Below are positions 37,959-48,093 of a stretch of 64,000 nucleotides of DNA, in pieces (the first letter of the stretch is position 1; each line of letters begins with the position of its first letter). The position numbers were made by a program, and so were the translations under genes. This stretch comes from Pseudomonas palmensis (GTDB taxonomy: Bacteria; Pseudomonadota; Gammaproteobacteria; Pseudomonadales; Pseudomonadaceae), in contig NZ_JAFKEC010000017.1 in the NCBI RefSeq assembly GCF_017848315.1, forward strand, positions 1-64,000, given 5' to 3'. The notes under the pieces are model-generated. The model was not told the DNA's origin, made no database searches, and saw only the letters and a list, made by a program, of their open reading frames with translations.

Positions 37959-38897
37959 ATGTCTGCATCCCTCGCATTCGTCTTTCCTGGCCAAGGTTCG
38001 CAGTCGCTCGGCATGCTTGCCGAGCTGGGCGCCCAGTACCCGCTGGTCATCGATACCTTCCGTGAGGCCTCCGAGGCTCTCGGTTACGACCTGTGGGCAC
38101 TGACCCAGCAGGGCCCGGAAGAACAACTCAACCAGACGGACAAAACCCAGCCGGCCATCCTGACCGCCTCGATCGCCCTGTGGCGCCTGTGGCTGGCCGA
38201 AGGTGGCGCGCGCCCTGCATTCGTTTCCGGGCACAGCCTGGGTGAATACAGTGCGCTGGTGGCTGCCGGCAGCCTGAGCCTGGGTGACGCGGTCAAGCTG
38301 GTCAAGCGTCGCGGCGAGCTCATGCAGGAGGCCGTGCCGGCCGGGCAGGGCGCCATGGCTGCGATTCTGGGCCTGGATGACGCCGTGGTCGTGGACCTGT
38401 GTGCTCAGGCCGCGCAGGGTGAGGTGGTCAGTGCGGTCAACTTCAACTCCCCGGGCCAGGTTGTCATTGCCGGTGCCAAGGCTGCTGTAGAGCGCGCCAT
38501 GGAAGCCTGCAAGGCCGCCGGCGCCAAACGCGCGCTGCCGCTGCCGGTCAGCGTGCCGTCGCACTGCGAGCTGATGCGCCCGGCCGCCGAGCGGTTTGCC
38601 GAATCGGTGAATGCCATCGACTGGCAGGCCCCGCAGATCCCGCTGGTGCAGAACGTCAGTGCGGGCGTGGCTGGCGATCTCGAAACCCTCAAAAGCGACC
38701 TGCTGGAGCAGCTGTACAAGCCGGTACGCTGGGTCGAATGCGTGCAGACCCTGGCTGCCAATGGCGCGGTGCAACTGGTCGAGTGCGGCCCCGGCAAGGT
38801 GCTGGCCGGCTTGAACAAGCGCTGCGCCGACGGCGTGAACACCTTCAACCTCAATACCCCGGATGCTTTCGCCGCCACCCGTGCGGCGCTGGCCTGA
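37959..38897 (+). CDS. fabD: Malonyl-CoA:ACP transacylase FabD
   Basis: Loads malonyl groups on ACP for type II fatty-acid synthesis. The 312-residue protein has FVFPGQGSQSLGML, the nucleophile motif GHSLGEYSAL (Ser93), an arginine in LVKRRGELMQ and the catalytic histidine in SVPSHCELM. ATTAGGGGC lies before the ATG. fabG follows after 16 bases. Confidence 0.97.
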   Translation: MSASLAFVFPGQGSQSLGMLAELGAQYPLVIDTFREASEALGYDLWALTQQGPEEQLNQTDKTQPAILTASIALWRLWLAEGGARPAFVSGHSLGEYSALVAAGSLSLGDAVKLVKRRGELMQEAVPAGQGAMAAILGLDDAVVVDLCAQAAQGEVVSAVNFNSPGQVVIAGAKAAVERAMEACKAAGAKRALPLPVSVPSHCELMRPAAERFAESVNAIDWQAPQIPLVQNVSAGVAGDLETLKSDLLEQLYKPVRWVECVQTLAANGAVQLVECGPGKVLAGLNKRCADGVNTFNLNTPDAFAATRAALA

Positions 38898-38913
38898 TTT
38901 AGGAGAAACTTGC

Positions 38914-39654
38914 ATGAGCCTGCAAGGTAAAGTTGCACTGGTCACCGGCGCCAGCCGTGGCATTGGCCAGGCGATCGCCCTGGAACTGGGGCGTCTGGGC
39001 GCCACCGTCATCGGTACCGCCACGTCCGCCTCCGGCGCCGAGCGTATTGCCGCGACCCTCAAGGAGCACGGCATCGCCGGTACCGGGCTGGAGCTGAACG
39101 TGACCAGCGACGAGTCGGTCACCGCCACCCTCGCTTCTATCCAGGTGCAGTTCGGTGCGCCGACCATCCTGGTCAACAACGCCGGCATCACCCGCGACAA
39201 CCTGATGCTGCGCATGAAAGACGACGAGTGGTTCGACGTCATCGATACCAACCTCAACAGCCTCTACCGTCTGTCCAAGGGCGTGCTGCGCGGCATGACC
39301 AAGGCGCGCTGGGGTCGTATCATCAGCATCGGTTCGGTCGTTGGGGCCATGGGTAACGTCGGCCAGGTCAACTACGCCGCCGCCAAGGCCGGCCTGGAAG
39401 GCTTCAGCCGCGCCCTGGCGCGTGAAGTCGGCTCCCGTGCGATCACCGTGAACTCGGTAGCGCCGGGTTTCATCGATACCGACATGACCCGCGAACTGCC
39501 AGAGGCGCAGCGTGAAGCGCTGCAAAACCAGATTCCGCTGGGTCGTCTGGGCCAGGTCGACGAAATCGCGAAAGTGGTTGCGTTCCTGGCCTCTGACGGC
39601 GCAGCTTACGTGACCGGTGCGACTGTCCCGGTCAACGGCGGGATGTACATGTAG
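38914..39654 (+). CDS. fabG: 3-oxoacyl-ACP reductase FabG
   Basis: NADPH-dependent reduction of 3-oxoacyl-ACP. The 246-residue short-chain dehydrogenase has the cofactor loop TGASRGIG (about 12-19), NNAGITRDN, the catalytic Ser (IISIGSVVG) and Tyr-Lys (VNYAAAKAG), and ends PVNGGMYM. AGGAGA lies 8 bases before the ATG at 38914. It is co-transcribed with fabD. Confidence 0.97.
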   Translation: MSLQGKVALVTGASRGIGQAIALELGRLGATVIGTATSASGAERIAATLKEHGIAGTGLELNVTSDESVTATLASIQVQFGAPTILVNNAGITRDNLMLRMKDDEWFDVIDTNLNSLYRLSKGVLRGMTKARWGRIISIGSVVGAMGNVGQVNYAAAKAGLEGFSRALAREVGSRAITVNSVAPGFIDTDMTRELPEAQREALQNQIPLGRLGQVDEIAKVVAFLASDGAAYVTGATVPVNGGMYM

Positions 39655-39849
39655 TTAAATGTGACGGATTGCTTCAAAAAAATGTCATACGAGCTGTCTA
39701 AAATCCGTTATAAAGCTGCAACCAAATTCTAGGCGGCAGGTGGGTGTGAAGTTCGAGGGATGCATTACGCTTGAAAAGCGGGCGTCTTTCTATAAACTTA
39801 CACACCGGCCAGCTGCCTGACATATATCCATTAGGAGTGAAAACTAGGT
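39655..39849 (+). promoter_or_regulatory. acpP leader and sRNA pairing site
   Basis: This 195-base gap carries several AT-rich hexamers (TAAAAT at 39699, TATAAA at 39709 and 39791), but none has a good -35 at proper spacing, so the acpP promoter is not fixed. At 39828-39842 the sequence CCATTAGGAGTGAAA, which includes the SD AGGAG (39833-39837), is complementary to the single-stranded linker of the RgsA-like sRNA (45958-45943): 15 contiguous pairs, one of them G-U. Confidence 0.65.
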
Positions 39850-40086
39850 ATGAGCACCATCGAAGAACGCGTCAAGAAAATCGTCGCCGAGCAACTGGGC
39901 GTTAAAGAAGAAGAAGTGGTCAACACCGCTTCCTTCGTAGAAGATCTGGGTGCCGATTCCCTTGACACCGTTGAGCTGGTGATGGCTCTGGAAGAGGAAT
40001 TCGAGACCGAAATCCCTGACGAAGAAGCCGAGAAGATCACTACTGTTCAAGCAGCCATCGACTACGTCACCAGCCACCAGGCTTAA
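39850..40086 (+). CDS. acpP: Acyl carrier protein
   Basis: Carries growing acyl chains on a 4'-phosphopantetheine arm. The 78-residue acidic protein has the attachment serine in [13 protein letters not shown] (Ser37) and the usual four-helix wording. It lies between fabG and fabF as in most gammaproteobacteria. The leader contains a possible binding site for the RgsA sRNA encoded 6 kb away. Confidence 0.98.
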   Translation: MSTIEERVKKIVAEQLGVKEEEVVNTASFVEDLGADSLDTVELVMALEEEFETEIPDEEAEKITTVQAAIDYVTSHQA

Positions 40087-40115
40087 GACTTTGTAGTCGT
40101 CGCTTCTTGTCATGG

Positions 40116-40151
40116 AAAAACCGCACTGCCGTTACTGGCGTGCGGTTTTTT
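40116..40151 (+). terminator. Terminator behind acpP
   Basis: AAAAACCGCAC (40116-40126, with CTGCC..) pairs with GTGCGGTTTTTT (40140-40151). It lies between acpP and fabF, so fabF expression may be partly uncoupled from the abundant acpP mRNA. Confidence 0.85.
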
Positions 40152-40190
40152 CTTTGCATGAGATGTAGACCATAGAATAAGGAGAGTGCT

Positions 40191-41435
40191 GTGTCGCGTA
40201 GACGCGTCGTGGTCACCGGTATGGGTATGCTGTCGCCACTGGGCACGGATGTGCCAAGCAGTTGGCAAGGCATTCTGGCTGGCCGCAGTGGCATAGGTCT
40301 GATCGAGCATACTGACCTGTCTGCCTACTCCACCCGTTTTGGCGGCTCGGTAAAGGGCTTTGAAGTCGAGCAGTACCTGTCGGTCAAGGAAGCCCGCAAG
40401 CTCGATCTGTTCATTCAATACGGCCTGGCGGCCGGGTTCCAGGCGGTGCGCAATGCCGGGCTGGAAGTCACCGATGCCAACCGTGAGCGTATCGGCGTGG
40501 CCATGGGTTCGGGCATCGGCGGCCTGACCAATATCGAAGAAACCAGCCGGACCTTGCACGAGCAAGGCCCGCGGCGCATTTCGCCGTTCTTCGTGCCAGG
40601 CTCGATCATCAACATGATTTCCGGTTTCCTGTCGATCCACCTGGGTGTACAGGGGCCCAACTACGCCATTGCCACTGCCTGCACCACGGGCACGCACTGC
40701 ATCGGCATGGCGGCGCGCAATATCGCCTACGGCGAAGCCGACGTGATGATCGCCGGTGGCGCAGAGATGGCGGCCTGTGGCCTGGGTATGGGCGGTTTTG
40801 GCGCTTCGCGTGCGCTGTCGACGCGCAACGACGAGCCAACCCGTGCCAGCCGGCCGTGGGACAAGGGCCGTGACGGTTTCGTGCTGTCCGACGGTGCCGG
40901 TGCGCTGGTGCTCGAAGAGCTCGAGCACGCCAAGGCGCGGGGTGCGACCATCTATGCCGAACTGGTTGGTTTTGGCATGAGCGGCGACGCCTACCACATG
41001 ACTTCGCCACCCGACAACGGTGCCGGTGCGGCCCGCTGCATGGCCAACGCCTTGCGCGATGCGGGCGTGAACCCCAGCGAAGTCGGCTACATCAACGCCC
41101 ACGGTACCTCGACGCCTGCCGGCGACCTGGCCGAAGTGGCAGCGATCAAGTCGGTGTTCGGCGAGCACGCCTACAAGCTGGCCGTGAGCTCGACCAAGTC
41201 GATGACCGGTCACCTGCTGGGGGCTGCCGGCGCGGTAGAGGCGATTTTCAGCGTGCTGTCCATCAATGGGCAAGTGGCGCCGCCGACCATCAACCTCGAT
41301 GAGCCGGATGAAGGCTGCGACCTGGACTTCGTGCCGCACCAGCCGCGCAACATGCCGATCGAGGTCGTGCTGTCGAACTCCTTCGGTTTTGGCGGTACCA
41401 ATGGCTCGCTGGTGTTCCGCCGGTTCGCCGAGTGA
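40191..41435 (+). CDS. fabF: 3-oxoacyl-ACP synthase II FabF
   Basis: Extends acyl-ACP with malonyl-ACP, including the palmitoleate to cis-vaccenate step. The 414-residue condensing enzyme has the nucleophile in TACTTGTHC (Cys164), [11 protein letters not shown] (His near 304) and [11 protein letters not shown] (His near 341), and ends [15 protein letters not shown]. The start is GTG at 40191 after AAGGAGAG. The stop overlaps pabC (TGATG). Confidence 0.96.
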   Translation: MSRRRVVVTGMGMLSPLGTDVPSSWQGILAGRSGIGLIEHTDLSAYSTRFGGSVKGFEVEQYLSVKEARKLDLFIQYGLAAGFQAVRNAGLEVTDANRERIGVAMGSGIGGLTNIEETSRTLHEQGPRRISPFFVPGSIINMISGFLSIHLGVQGPNYAIATACTTGTHCIGMAARNIAYGEADVMIAGGAEMAACGLGMGGFGASRALSTRNDEPTRASRPWDKGRDGFVLSDGAGALVLEELEHAKARGATIYAELVGFGMSGDAYHMTSPPDNGAGAARCMANALRDAGVNPSEVGYINAHGTSTPAGDLAEVAAIKSVFGEHAYKLAVSSTKSMTGHLLGAAGAVEAIFSVLSINGQVAPPTINLDEPDEGCDLDFVPHQPRNMPIEVVLSNSFGFGGTNGSLVFRRFAE

Positions 41436-42250
41436 TGCACAGCTGGGTCGATGGCCTGCCGGCTGACGCCCTGACGTTGGGCAGCCGCGGGCTGGCCTAT
41501 GGCGATGGTCTGTTCGAGACCATCGCCGTGCGGGCCGGGCAGCCCTCGCTGCTGACGTATCACCTCGACCGCCTGGCGCTGGGTTGCCAGCGCCTGGCGA
41601 TCGACGCCGATCACCCACTCATCCGCGACGAGGTATGCCGTTATGCCGGCTTGCTGGGTGATGGCGTGCTCAAGCTCATTCTCACCCGTGGCGACAGTCA
41701 GCGCGGCTATGCCCCGGCTGCCGGTGCACCGCCGCGTCGCATTCTTCAGGCCAGCCCCGCCGCCAGCTACCCGCCGCAGAACGCCGAGCAGGGGGTAAGG
41801 CTGTTTGCCTGCCAGACCCGCCTGGCCGAGCAACCCTTGCTTGCCGGGCTCAAGCACCTCAATCGCCTGGAGCAGGTACTGGCACGGGCCGAGTGGCAGG
41901 GCGCCGAGTACGCTGAAGGTTTGATGCGTGATGTATCCGGGCGCGTGATCGAAGGTGTCTACAGCAACCTGTTCGTGGTGCGCGATGGCGTGCTGTACAC
42001 CGCCGACCTGGCGCGTTGCGGCGTGGCCGGGGTAATGCGCGCTGCCTTGCTGGACGAGGCGCCGCGCCACGGTATCACGGCCCGTGTGGTCGACCTGGCG
42101 CTGGCCGATCTCGAGCAGGCCGACGAAGTGTTGCTGTGCAACAGCGTGTATGGCGTATGGCCGGTGCGTGCATTTGCATCGCTGAACTGGTCGCCGGGGC
42201 CGCTCACCCGTAAACTGCAGGCCATTGCCCGTACGCTACTGGATGCCTGA
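41435..42250 (+). CDS. pabC: Aminodeoxychorismate lyase PabC
   Basis: PLP enzyme that releases p-aminobenzoate and pyruvate from aminodeoxychorismate for folate synthesis. The 271-residue fold-type IV protein has RGLAYGDGLFETIAV, the PLP lysine in AGLKHLNRLEQVLA (near 138) and DVSGRVIEGVYSNLF. The ATG shares its A with the fabF stop. It is part of the conserved fabF-pabC-mltG-tmk-holB chain. Confidence 0.94.
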   Translation: MHSWVDGLPADALTLGSRGLAYGDGLFETIAVRAGQPSLLTYHLDRLALGCQRLAIDADHPLIRDEVCRYAGLLGDGVLKLILTRGDSQRGYAPAAGAPPRRILQASPAASYPPQNAEQGVRLFACQTRLAEQPLLAGLKHLNRLEQVLARAEWQGAEYAEGLMRDVSGRVIEGVYSNLFVVRDGVLYTADLARCGVAGVMRAALLDEAPRHGITARVVDLALADLEQADEVLLCNSVYGVWPVRAFASLNWSPGPLTRKLQAIARTLLDA

Positions 42251-42253
42251 TTC

Positions 42254-43405
42254 GTGAGACGTAAATTGTTGGTGCTGCTGGAGACCGGGTTGATCCTGGC
42301 CGGCCTGCTATTGGGCTTCTCGGCCTGGAAGGTGCACTCGGCGCTGGAGCAGCCGCTGCACCTGACCGGCGAGCGGTTGCTCGATGTTCCTACCGGCACC
42401 ACGCCCAACCGCATGTTCTACCGCATGCAGCAGGACGGCGTGATCCGCGACGCCTTCTGGCTGCGCCTTTACTGGCGCTTCAACATGCCGAGCGTGGCTT
42501 TGCATACCGGCGAGTACCGCATGACCCCCGGCATGAACGTGCGCGACCTGTTCGAGGCGTGGCGGCGTGGTGACGTGGTGCAGTACAGCCTGACCCTGGT
42601 CGAGGGCTGGAATTTCCGCCAGGTGCGCTCGGCACTGGCCAGACATGAAAAGATCCGCCAGACCCTGGATGGCCTGAGCGACAGCGAGGTCATGGACAAG
42701 CTCGGGCACCCGGGCGTGTTCCCCGAGGGGCGCTTCTTCCCTGACACCTATCGGTTCGTGCGCGGCATGAGCGATGTCGAGTTCCTGCAGCAGGCGTACG
42801 CGCGCCTGGAGGAGGTGCTGGCCAAGGAGTGGAACGAGCGCTCCCCGGCTGCGCCCTATCGCGACCCTTACCAGGCGCTGATCATGGCCTCGCTGGTCGA
42901 GAAGGAAACCGGCGTGCCACAGGAGCGTGGTCAGATCGCCGGCGTCTTCGTGCGTCGCCTGCAGATCGGCATGCTGCTGCAGACCGACCCTACCGTGATC
43001 TATGGCATGGGCGAACGCTACAACGGCAAGATCACCCGCGCCGACCTGCGTGAGCCCACGCCCTACAACACCTACGTGATCGCCGGCCTGCCGCCGACGC
43101 CGATTGCCATGGTCGGGCGTGAAGCCATTCACGCGGCCTTGAACCCGGAGCCGGGCAGCAGCCTGTACTTCGTCGCGCGGGGCGATGGCAGTCATGTGTT
43201 CTCCGACGACCTGGGGGCGCACAATTCAGCCGTGCGCGAGTACCAGATCAAGCGGCGTGCCGACTACCGTTCAAGCCCGGCGCCAAGCGCCGGCGACACC
43301 CCGAACGAGGTTCCTGCATCCGAGGCGCCCCAGGCTGCACCGCAGCCTGCCGAGCCCTCGGTGCAGCCGGATGTTCCCCCGGCCAGCGAACCTACCCCGC
43401 AATGA
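42254..43405 (+). CDS. mltG: Endolytic murein transglycosylase MltG
   Basis: Cuts nascent peptidoglycan strands at the inner membrane and sets glycan length. The 383-residue protein has one N-terminal helix (about 5-25), a LysM-like segment, and the YceG domain with VEGWNFRQVR, FPEGRFFPDTY, catalytic glutamate in SLVEKETGV (near 217) and LQTDPTVIYG. The last 45 residues are Pro/Ala/Glu-rich and likely disordered. The start codon is GTG, four bases after the pabC stop. Confidence 0.94.
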   Translation: MRRKLLVLLETGLILAGLLLGFSAWKVHSALEQPLHLTGERLLDVPTGTTPNRMFYRMQQDGVIRDAFWLRLYWRFNMPSVALHTGEYRMTPGMNVRDLFEAWRRGDVVQYSLTLVEGWNFRQVRSALARHEKIRQTLDGLSDSEVMDKLGHPGVFPEGRFFPDTYRFVRGMSDVEFLQQAYARLEEVLAKEWNERSPAAPYRDPYQALIMASLVEKETGVPQERGQIAGVFVRRLQIGMLLQTDPTVIYGMGERYNGKITRADLREPTPYNTYVIAGLPPTPIAMVGREAIHAALNPEPGSSLYFVARGDGSHVFSDDLGAHNSAVREYQIKRRADYRSSPAPSAGDTPNEVPASEAPQAAPQPAEPSVQPDVPPASEPTPQ

Positions 43406-43415
43406 CCCTGATTAA

Positions 43416-45036
<1,621 letters not shown>

Positions 45037-45079
45037 GCTGGCCTTTCGATCCTCCATTTTCAGTGTTGTCATTACGCCC

Positions 45080-45868
45080 ATGCTTGTAGATTCCCATTGC
45101 CACCTCGACCGTCTCGACCTCGCCGCCCATGGTGGCTCCCTGGATGCCGCGCTGGATGCCGCGCGGGCACGGGGTGTCGGGCATTTCCTGTGCATCGGCG
45201 TAAGTGCCGACAATGCGGCCAAGGTCAGGGCGCTGGCAGCGCGCTACCCTGATGTGGACTGCTCGGTCGGCATCCACCCGCTGGACCTGGCGCCAGGCGA
45301 AGCGCCGGCGCTGGACTGGCTGCTCGGCGAACTGAACCACCCCGAGGTGGTGGCCATTGGTGAGACCGGGCTGGACTATCACTACGAGCCCGAGGCTGCA
45401 CAGTTGCAACAGGCGTCGTTTCGCCTGCACCTGGAGGCGGCCAGGCTCACCGGCAAGCCGGTGGTCATCCACACCCGTGCGGCGCGCGCCGATACCCTGA
45501 CCCTGCTGCGCGAGGCGGCATTGCCGCAGGCAGGCGTGCTGCACTGCTTCACCGAAGACTGGGAGATGGCCAAGGCAGCGCTGGACCTGGGGTATTACAT
45601 TTCGTTGTCGGGGATTGTCACGTTCCGCAATGCCGACGCGTTGCGTGATGTGGCGCGGCAGGTGCCGGCAGATCGTTTGCTGGTAGAGACCGACTCACCG
45701 TACCTGGCGCCGATTCCGCACCGCGGCAAGCCGAACTTGCCGGAGTATGTGCGTGACGTGGCGGAGTTCATCGCGTTGGTGCGGGGGGAGCGTTACGAGC
45801 AGCTGGCGCAACAGACCACCGAGAACTTCAGGCGTCTGTTCCCCCTGGCACGGGTGCGGGTGGCCTGA
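45080..45868 (+). CDS. TatD-family metal-dependent hydrolase (YcfH type)
   Basis: A 262-residue TIM-barrel deoxyribonuclease-like enzyme with the metal residues in LVDSHCHLDRLD, GETGLDYHYEP, PVVIHTRAA, LHCFTED and LVETDSPYLAP. It belongs to the YcfH subfamily, which follows holB in many gammaproteobacteria. TatD proteins act as 3'-5' nucleases or aminoacyl-tRNA editors in different reports; the exact role is open. Confidence 0.93.
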   Translation: MLVDSHCHLDRLDLAAHGGSLDAALDAARARGVGHFLCIGVSADNAAKVRALAARYPDVDCSVGIHPLDLAPGEAPALDWLLGELNHPEVVAIGETGLDYHYEPEAAQLQQASFRLHLEAARLTGKPVVIHTRAARADTLTLLREAALPQAGVLHCFTEDWEMAKAALDLGYYISLSGIVTFRNADALRDVARQVPADRLLVETDSPYLAPIPHRGKPNLPEYVRDVAEFIALVRGERYEQLAQQTTENFRRLFPLARVRVA

Positions 45869-45903
45869 CCCCGCTGCGCGGGCGCCGTGGCGGTCGCGCG
45901 GGC

Positions 45904-46023
45904 AAAAAAAACCCGGGTTCTGGGGGGGAATCCGGGTTAAGACCATTAGGAGTAAAACAAAGGCGAGCGGTCCGTGTTCACCCTTATCGGCGCGTCACTT
46001 GGGGGGATGCGTCGCGCCAACAC
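45904..46023 (-). ncRNA. rgsA: RgsA-like small regulatory RNA
   Basis: Read on the minus strand, a structured 120-base segment lies between tatD and the TetR gene, the place of the RpoS-dependent sRNA RgsA (also called P16) in P. aeruginosa (PA2958.1, beside PA2957). Parts in order: GTGTT that can close on AACAC, hairpin GGCGCG/CGCGCC (46018-45989) with a C6 loop, a single-stranded linker with GTTTTACTCCTAATGG (45958-45943), and an intrinsic terminator AACCCGG/CCGGGTT with a C7 loop and T8 (45938-45904). The linker is complementary to the acpP SD region. The 5' end is inferred from the -10. Identity rests on position, size and recalled wording, not on a search. Confidence 0.8.
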
Positions 46024-46027
46024 CTCA

Positions 46028-46034
46028 AGTATTG
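46028..46034 (-). promoter_or_regulatory. Candidate RpoS-type -10 of rgsA
   Basis: CAATACT on the minus strand is one base from the sigma-S-favoured CTATACT, five to seven bases before the sRNA 5' end. No consensus -35 was seen, which is common for RpoS promoters. Confidence 0.5.
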
Positions 46035-46302
46035 GTCAGGTTCGCCGCGATTCCACCAAGGGTTGAGCGTTTTTTAAACAGATTTGGAATACGTGCGGCC
46101 CTGCTGAGCACGCATTGCTCTGCCGTGCGCCTGACCGCCTGGATTGCACGTCTGGGGCAGGGGGAAGGGGAGGTCCGCTTCGGGCAACCGGGTCGCCGGC
46201 CTGTTCAAACTCATCAAGAAACATAGGCATGCGCGGATGATCCGTGCATTTTTGCGCAAGTTAGGCATAATAACGGGCTTCGATTTTGATCCAGTCCTTC
46301 TT

Positions 46303-46941
46303 ATGCAGAAAGAACCTCGTAAGGTCCGTGAGTTTCGTCGCCGAGAGCAAGAGATTCTCGATACCGCGCTCAAGCTGTTTCTCGAACAGGGTGAAGACAG
46401 TGTCACCGTCGAGATGATCGCTGACGCCGTGGGTATCGGCAAAGGCACGATCTACAAGCACTTCAAGTCCAAGGCGGAGATCTACCTGCGCCTGATGCTC
46501 GACTACGAGCGCGATTTGAACGAACTGCTGCACTCTGCCGATGTGGATCGCGACAAGGAGGCCCTGTCGCGTGCCTACTTCGAATTCCGCATGCGCGACC
46601 CGCAGCGCTACCGCCTGTTCGACCGCCTCGAAGAGAAGGTGGTCAAAGGCAACCAGGTGCCGGAAATGGTCGAGGAGCTGCACAAGATCCGTGCCTCCAA
46701 CTTCGAGCGCCTGACCCTGCTGATCAAGGGTCGCATCACCGAGGGCAAGCTCGAGGACGTGCCGCCGTATTTCCACTACTGCGCAGCCTGGGCCCTGGTG
46801 CATGGCGCGGTGGCACTGTATCACTCGCCGTTCTGGAGCAATGTGCTGGAGGACCAGGAAGGCTTCTTCCAGTTCCTCATGGACATTGGCGTGCGCATGG
46901 GCAACAAGCGCAAGCGCGACCCGGAGCCATCTGGCAGCTGA
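46303..46941 (+). CDS. TetR-family transcriptional regulator (PA2957-like)
   Basis: A 212-residue repressor-type protein: helix-turn-helix ADAVGIGKGTIYKHFKSKAEI at about 40-60, then a C-terminal helical ligand domain with MRDPQRYRLFDRLEEKVV. The ATG at 46303 (MQKEPRKVREFRRRE) fits the family; longer in-frame starts have no SD support. In P. aeruginosa a TetR gene occupies the same place next to rgsA. No palindrome was found upstream, so its targets are unknown. Confidence 0.9.
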   Translation: MQKEPRKVREFRRREQEILDTALKLFLEQGEDSVTVEMIADAVGIGKGTIYKHFKSKAEIYLRLMLDYERDLNELLHSADVDRDKEALSRAYFEFRMRDPQRYRLFDRLEEKVVKGNQVPEMVEELHKIRASNFERLTLLIKGRITEGKLEDVPPYFHYCAAWALVHGAVALYHSPFWSNVLEDQEGFFQFLMDIGVRMGNKRKRDPEPSGS

Positions 46942-46984
46942 ATGCTCGCTGGCGCCGTGCAGGCATATACTCAGGTAAGAGGCT

Positions 46985-47017
46985 TGCAAAAAACTGATTT
47001 CTGAGTCAGGTTTTGCA
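46985..47017 (+). other. Hairpin in the moaA leader
   Basis: TGCAAAA (46985-46991) pairs with TTTTGCA (47011-47017), with inner CTGA (46994-46997) / TCAG (47006-47009). It ends 20 bases before the moaA SD. There is no T-tract, so it is not an intrinsic terminator; it may shape translation of moaA. Confidence 0.45.
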
Positions 47018-47046
47018 GGCCCGATTCACACTTGCCGGAGTGCTCC

Positions 47047-48015
47047 ATGATCGTCGACCGTCAAGGCAGACGTTTTCGCAACCTGCGCGTCAGCCTCACC
47101 GCGGCGTGCAACTATGCCTGCACCTATTGCGTGCCGGACGGCAAGCGTCTGGTCGCAGCGCAGGATGAGCTCTCGGCCCAGGCCATGGTGCGTGGGGTGG
47201 CCTGGCTGATCGAAGCTGCCGGTATCGAGCGCCTGCGTATCACCGGTGGCGAACCCCTGGTCAGTCCCAAGCTCGAAGCCTTCCTGGCTGGCGTGTCGGT
47301 GCTCGGCCTCGATGACATCGCCCTGACCACCAATGGCCAGTTGCTCGCGCGCAAGCTGCCATTGCTGCTGGATGCCGGCATCCGGCGCCTGAATGTCTCC
47401 CTTGATACCCTCGACGCCGATGCCTTCCGCGGGATCTCCCGTGGCGGGGATCTGGCCAGCGTGCTCGATGGCATGCACAAGGCCAGCGACGCCGGCATGA
47501 AGATCAAGGTGAACATGGTGCCACTGCGCGGGCGCAACCTCGATCAGGTGCTGCCGCTGCTCGACTACTGCCTGGCCCGTGGCTATGAACTGCGCTTTAT
47601 CGAACTGATGCGCATGGGGCACCTGGCCAGTGACCACAACGCTTTCCTGCAGCAGTTCGTGAGCCTGGAGCAGTTGCTGCAACTGATCGGCGAGCATCAC
47701 GAGTACGCCCAGGCCGATGCGCCAGTGGACGCCACTGCATTGCGCTACCGGGTGCCGGGGCAAGGCCACTTCGGCGTGATCGCCAACGAAAGCGTGCCGT
47801 TCTGCCGAACCTGCTCGCGCCTGCGTCTGTCTTCTACCGGGTGGCTGCATGGCTGCCTGTCGTCGAGCAACCGGCATTTCATCGGTGACCTGCTCGACAA
47901 GCCGCGCCACCAGGCGTTGCCGGCCTTGCAGGGCATGTTGATGAAGGCCCTGGGCGACAAGCAGGCCGTGGCATTTTCAGGCGGTGCCACGGTGATGAAG
48001 ATCATCGGCGGTTGA
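47047..48015 (+). CDS. moaA: GTP 3',8-cyclase MoaA (radical SAM)
   Basis: First step of molybdenum cofactor synthesis. The 322-residue protein has the N-terminal iron-sulfur motif CNYACTYC (Cys21, 25, 28), RITGGEPLV, VSLDTLD and the C-terminal cluster motif FCRTCSRLRLSSTGWLHGC (three cysteines), and ends in Gly-Gly. The ATG at 47047 has GGAG eight bases before it. It lies alone, away from other moa or mod genes, next to unrelated genes. Confidence 0.93.
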   Translation: MIVDRQGRRFRNLRVSLTAACNYACTYCVPDGKRLVAAQDELSAQAMVRGVAWLIEAAGIERLRITGGEPLVSPKLEAFLAGVSVLGLDDIALTTNGQLLARKLPLLLDAGIRRLNVSLDTLDADAFRGISRGGDLASVLDGMHKASDAGMKIKVNMVPLRGRNLDQVLPLLDYCLARGYELRFIELMRMGHLASDHNAFLQQFVSLEQLLQLIGEHHEYAQADAPVDATALRYRVPGQGHFGVIANESVPFCRTCSRLRLSSTGWLHGCLSSSNRHFIGDLLDKPRHQALPALQGMLMKALGDKQAVAFSGGATVMKIIGG

Positions 48016-48093
48016 GCCATACCCTCCAGCTGGCGCAAAACCTGCATCTGGCGGCTGTTCGCCGGTTTTCCGTCACCGGCTTCTGGAGGAAAG

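Noticed and set aside
45912..45958. Plus-strand leader with SD-like TTAGGAG between tatD and the TetR gene
   Set aside because: No start codon or frame follows at proper distance; the T-tract shows that the hairpin works as a terminator on the minus strand.
46942..47046. Molybdenum-cofactor riboswitch before moaA
   Set aside because: The leader is only about 105 bases with one short hairpin; the known motif needs several conserved helices that I cannot find.
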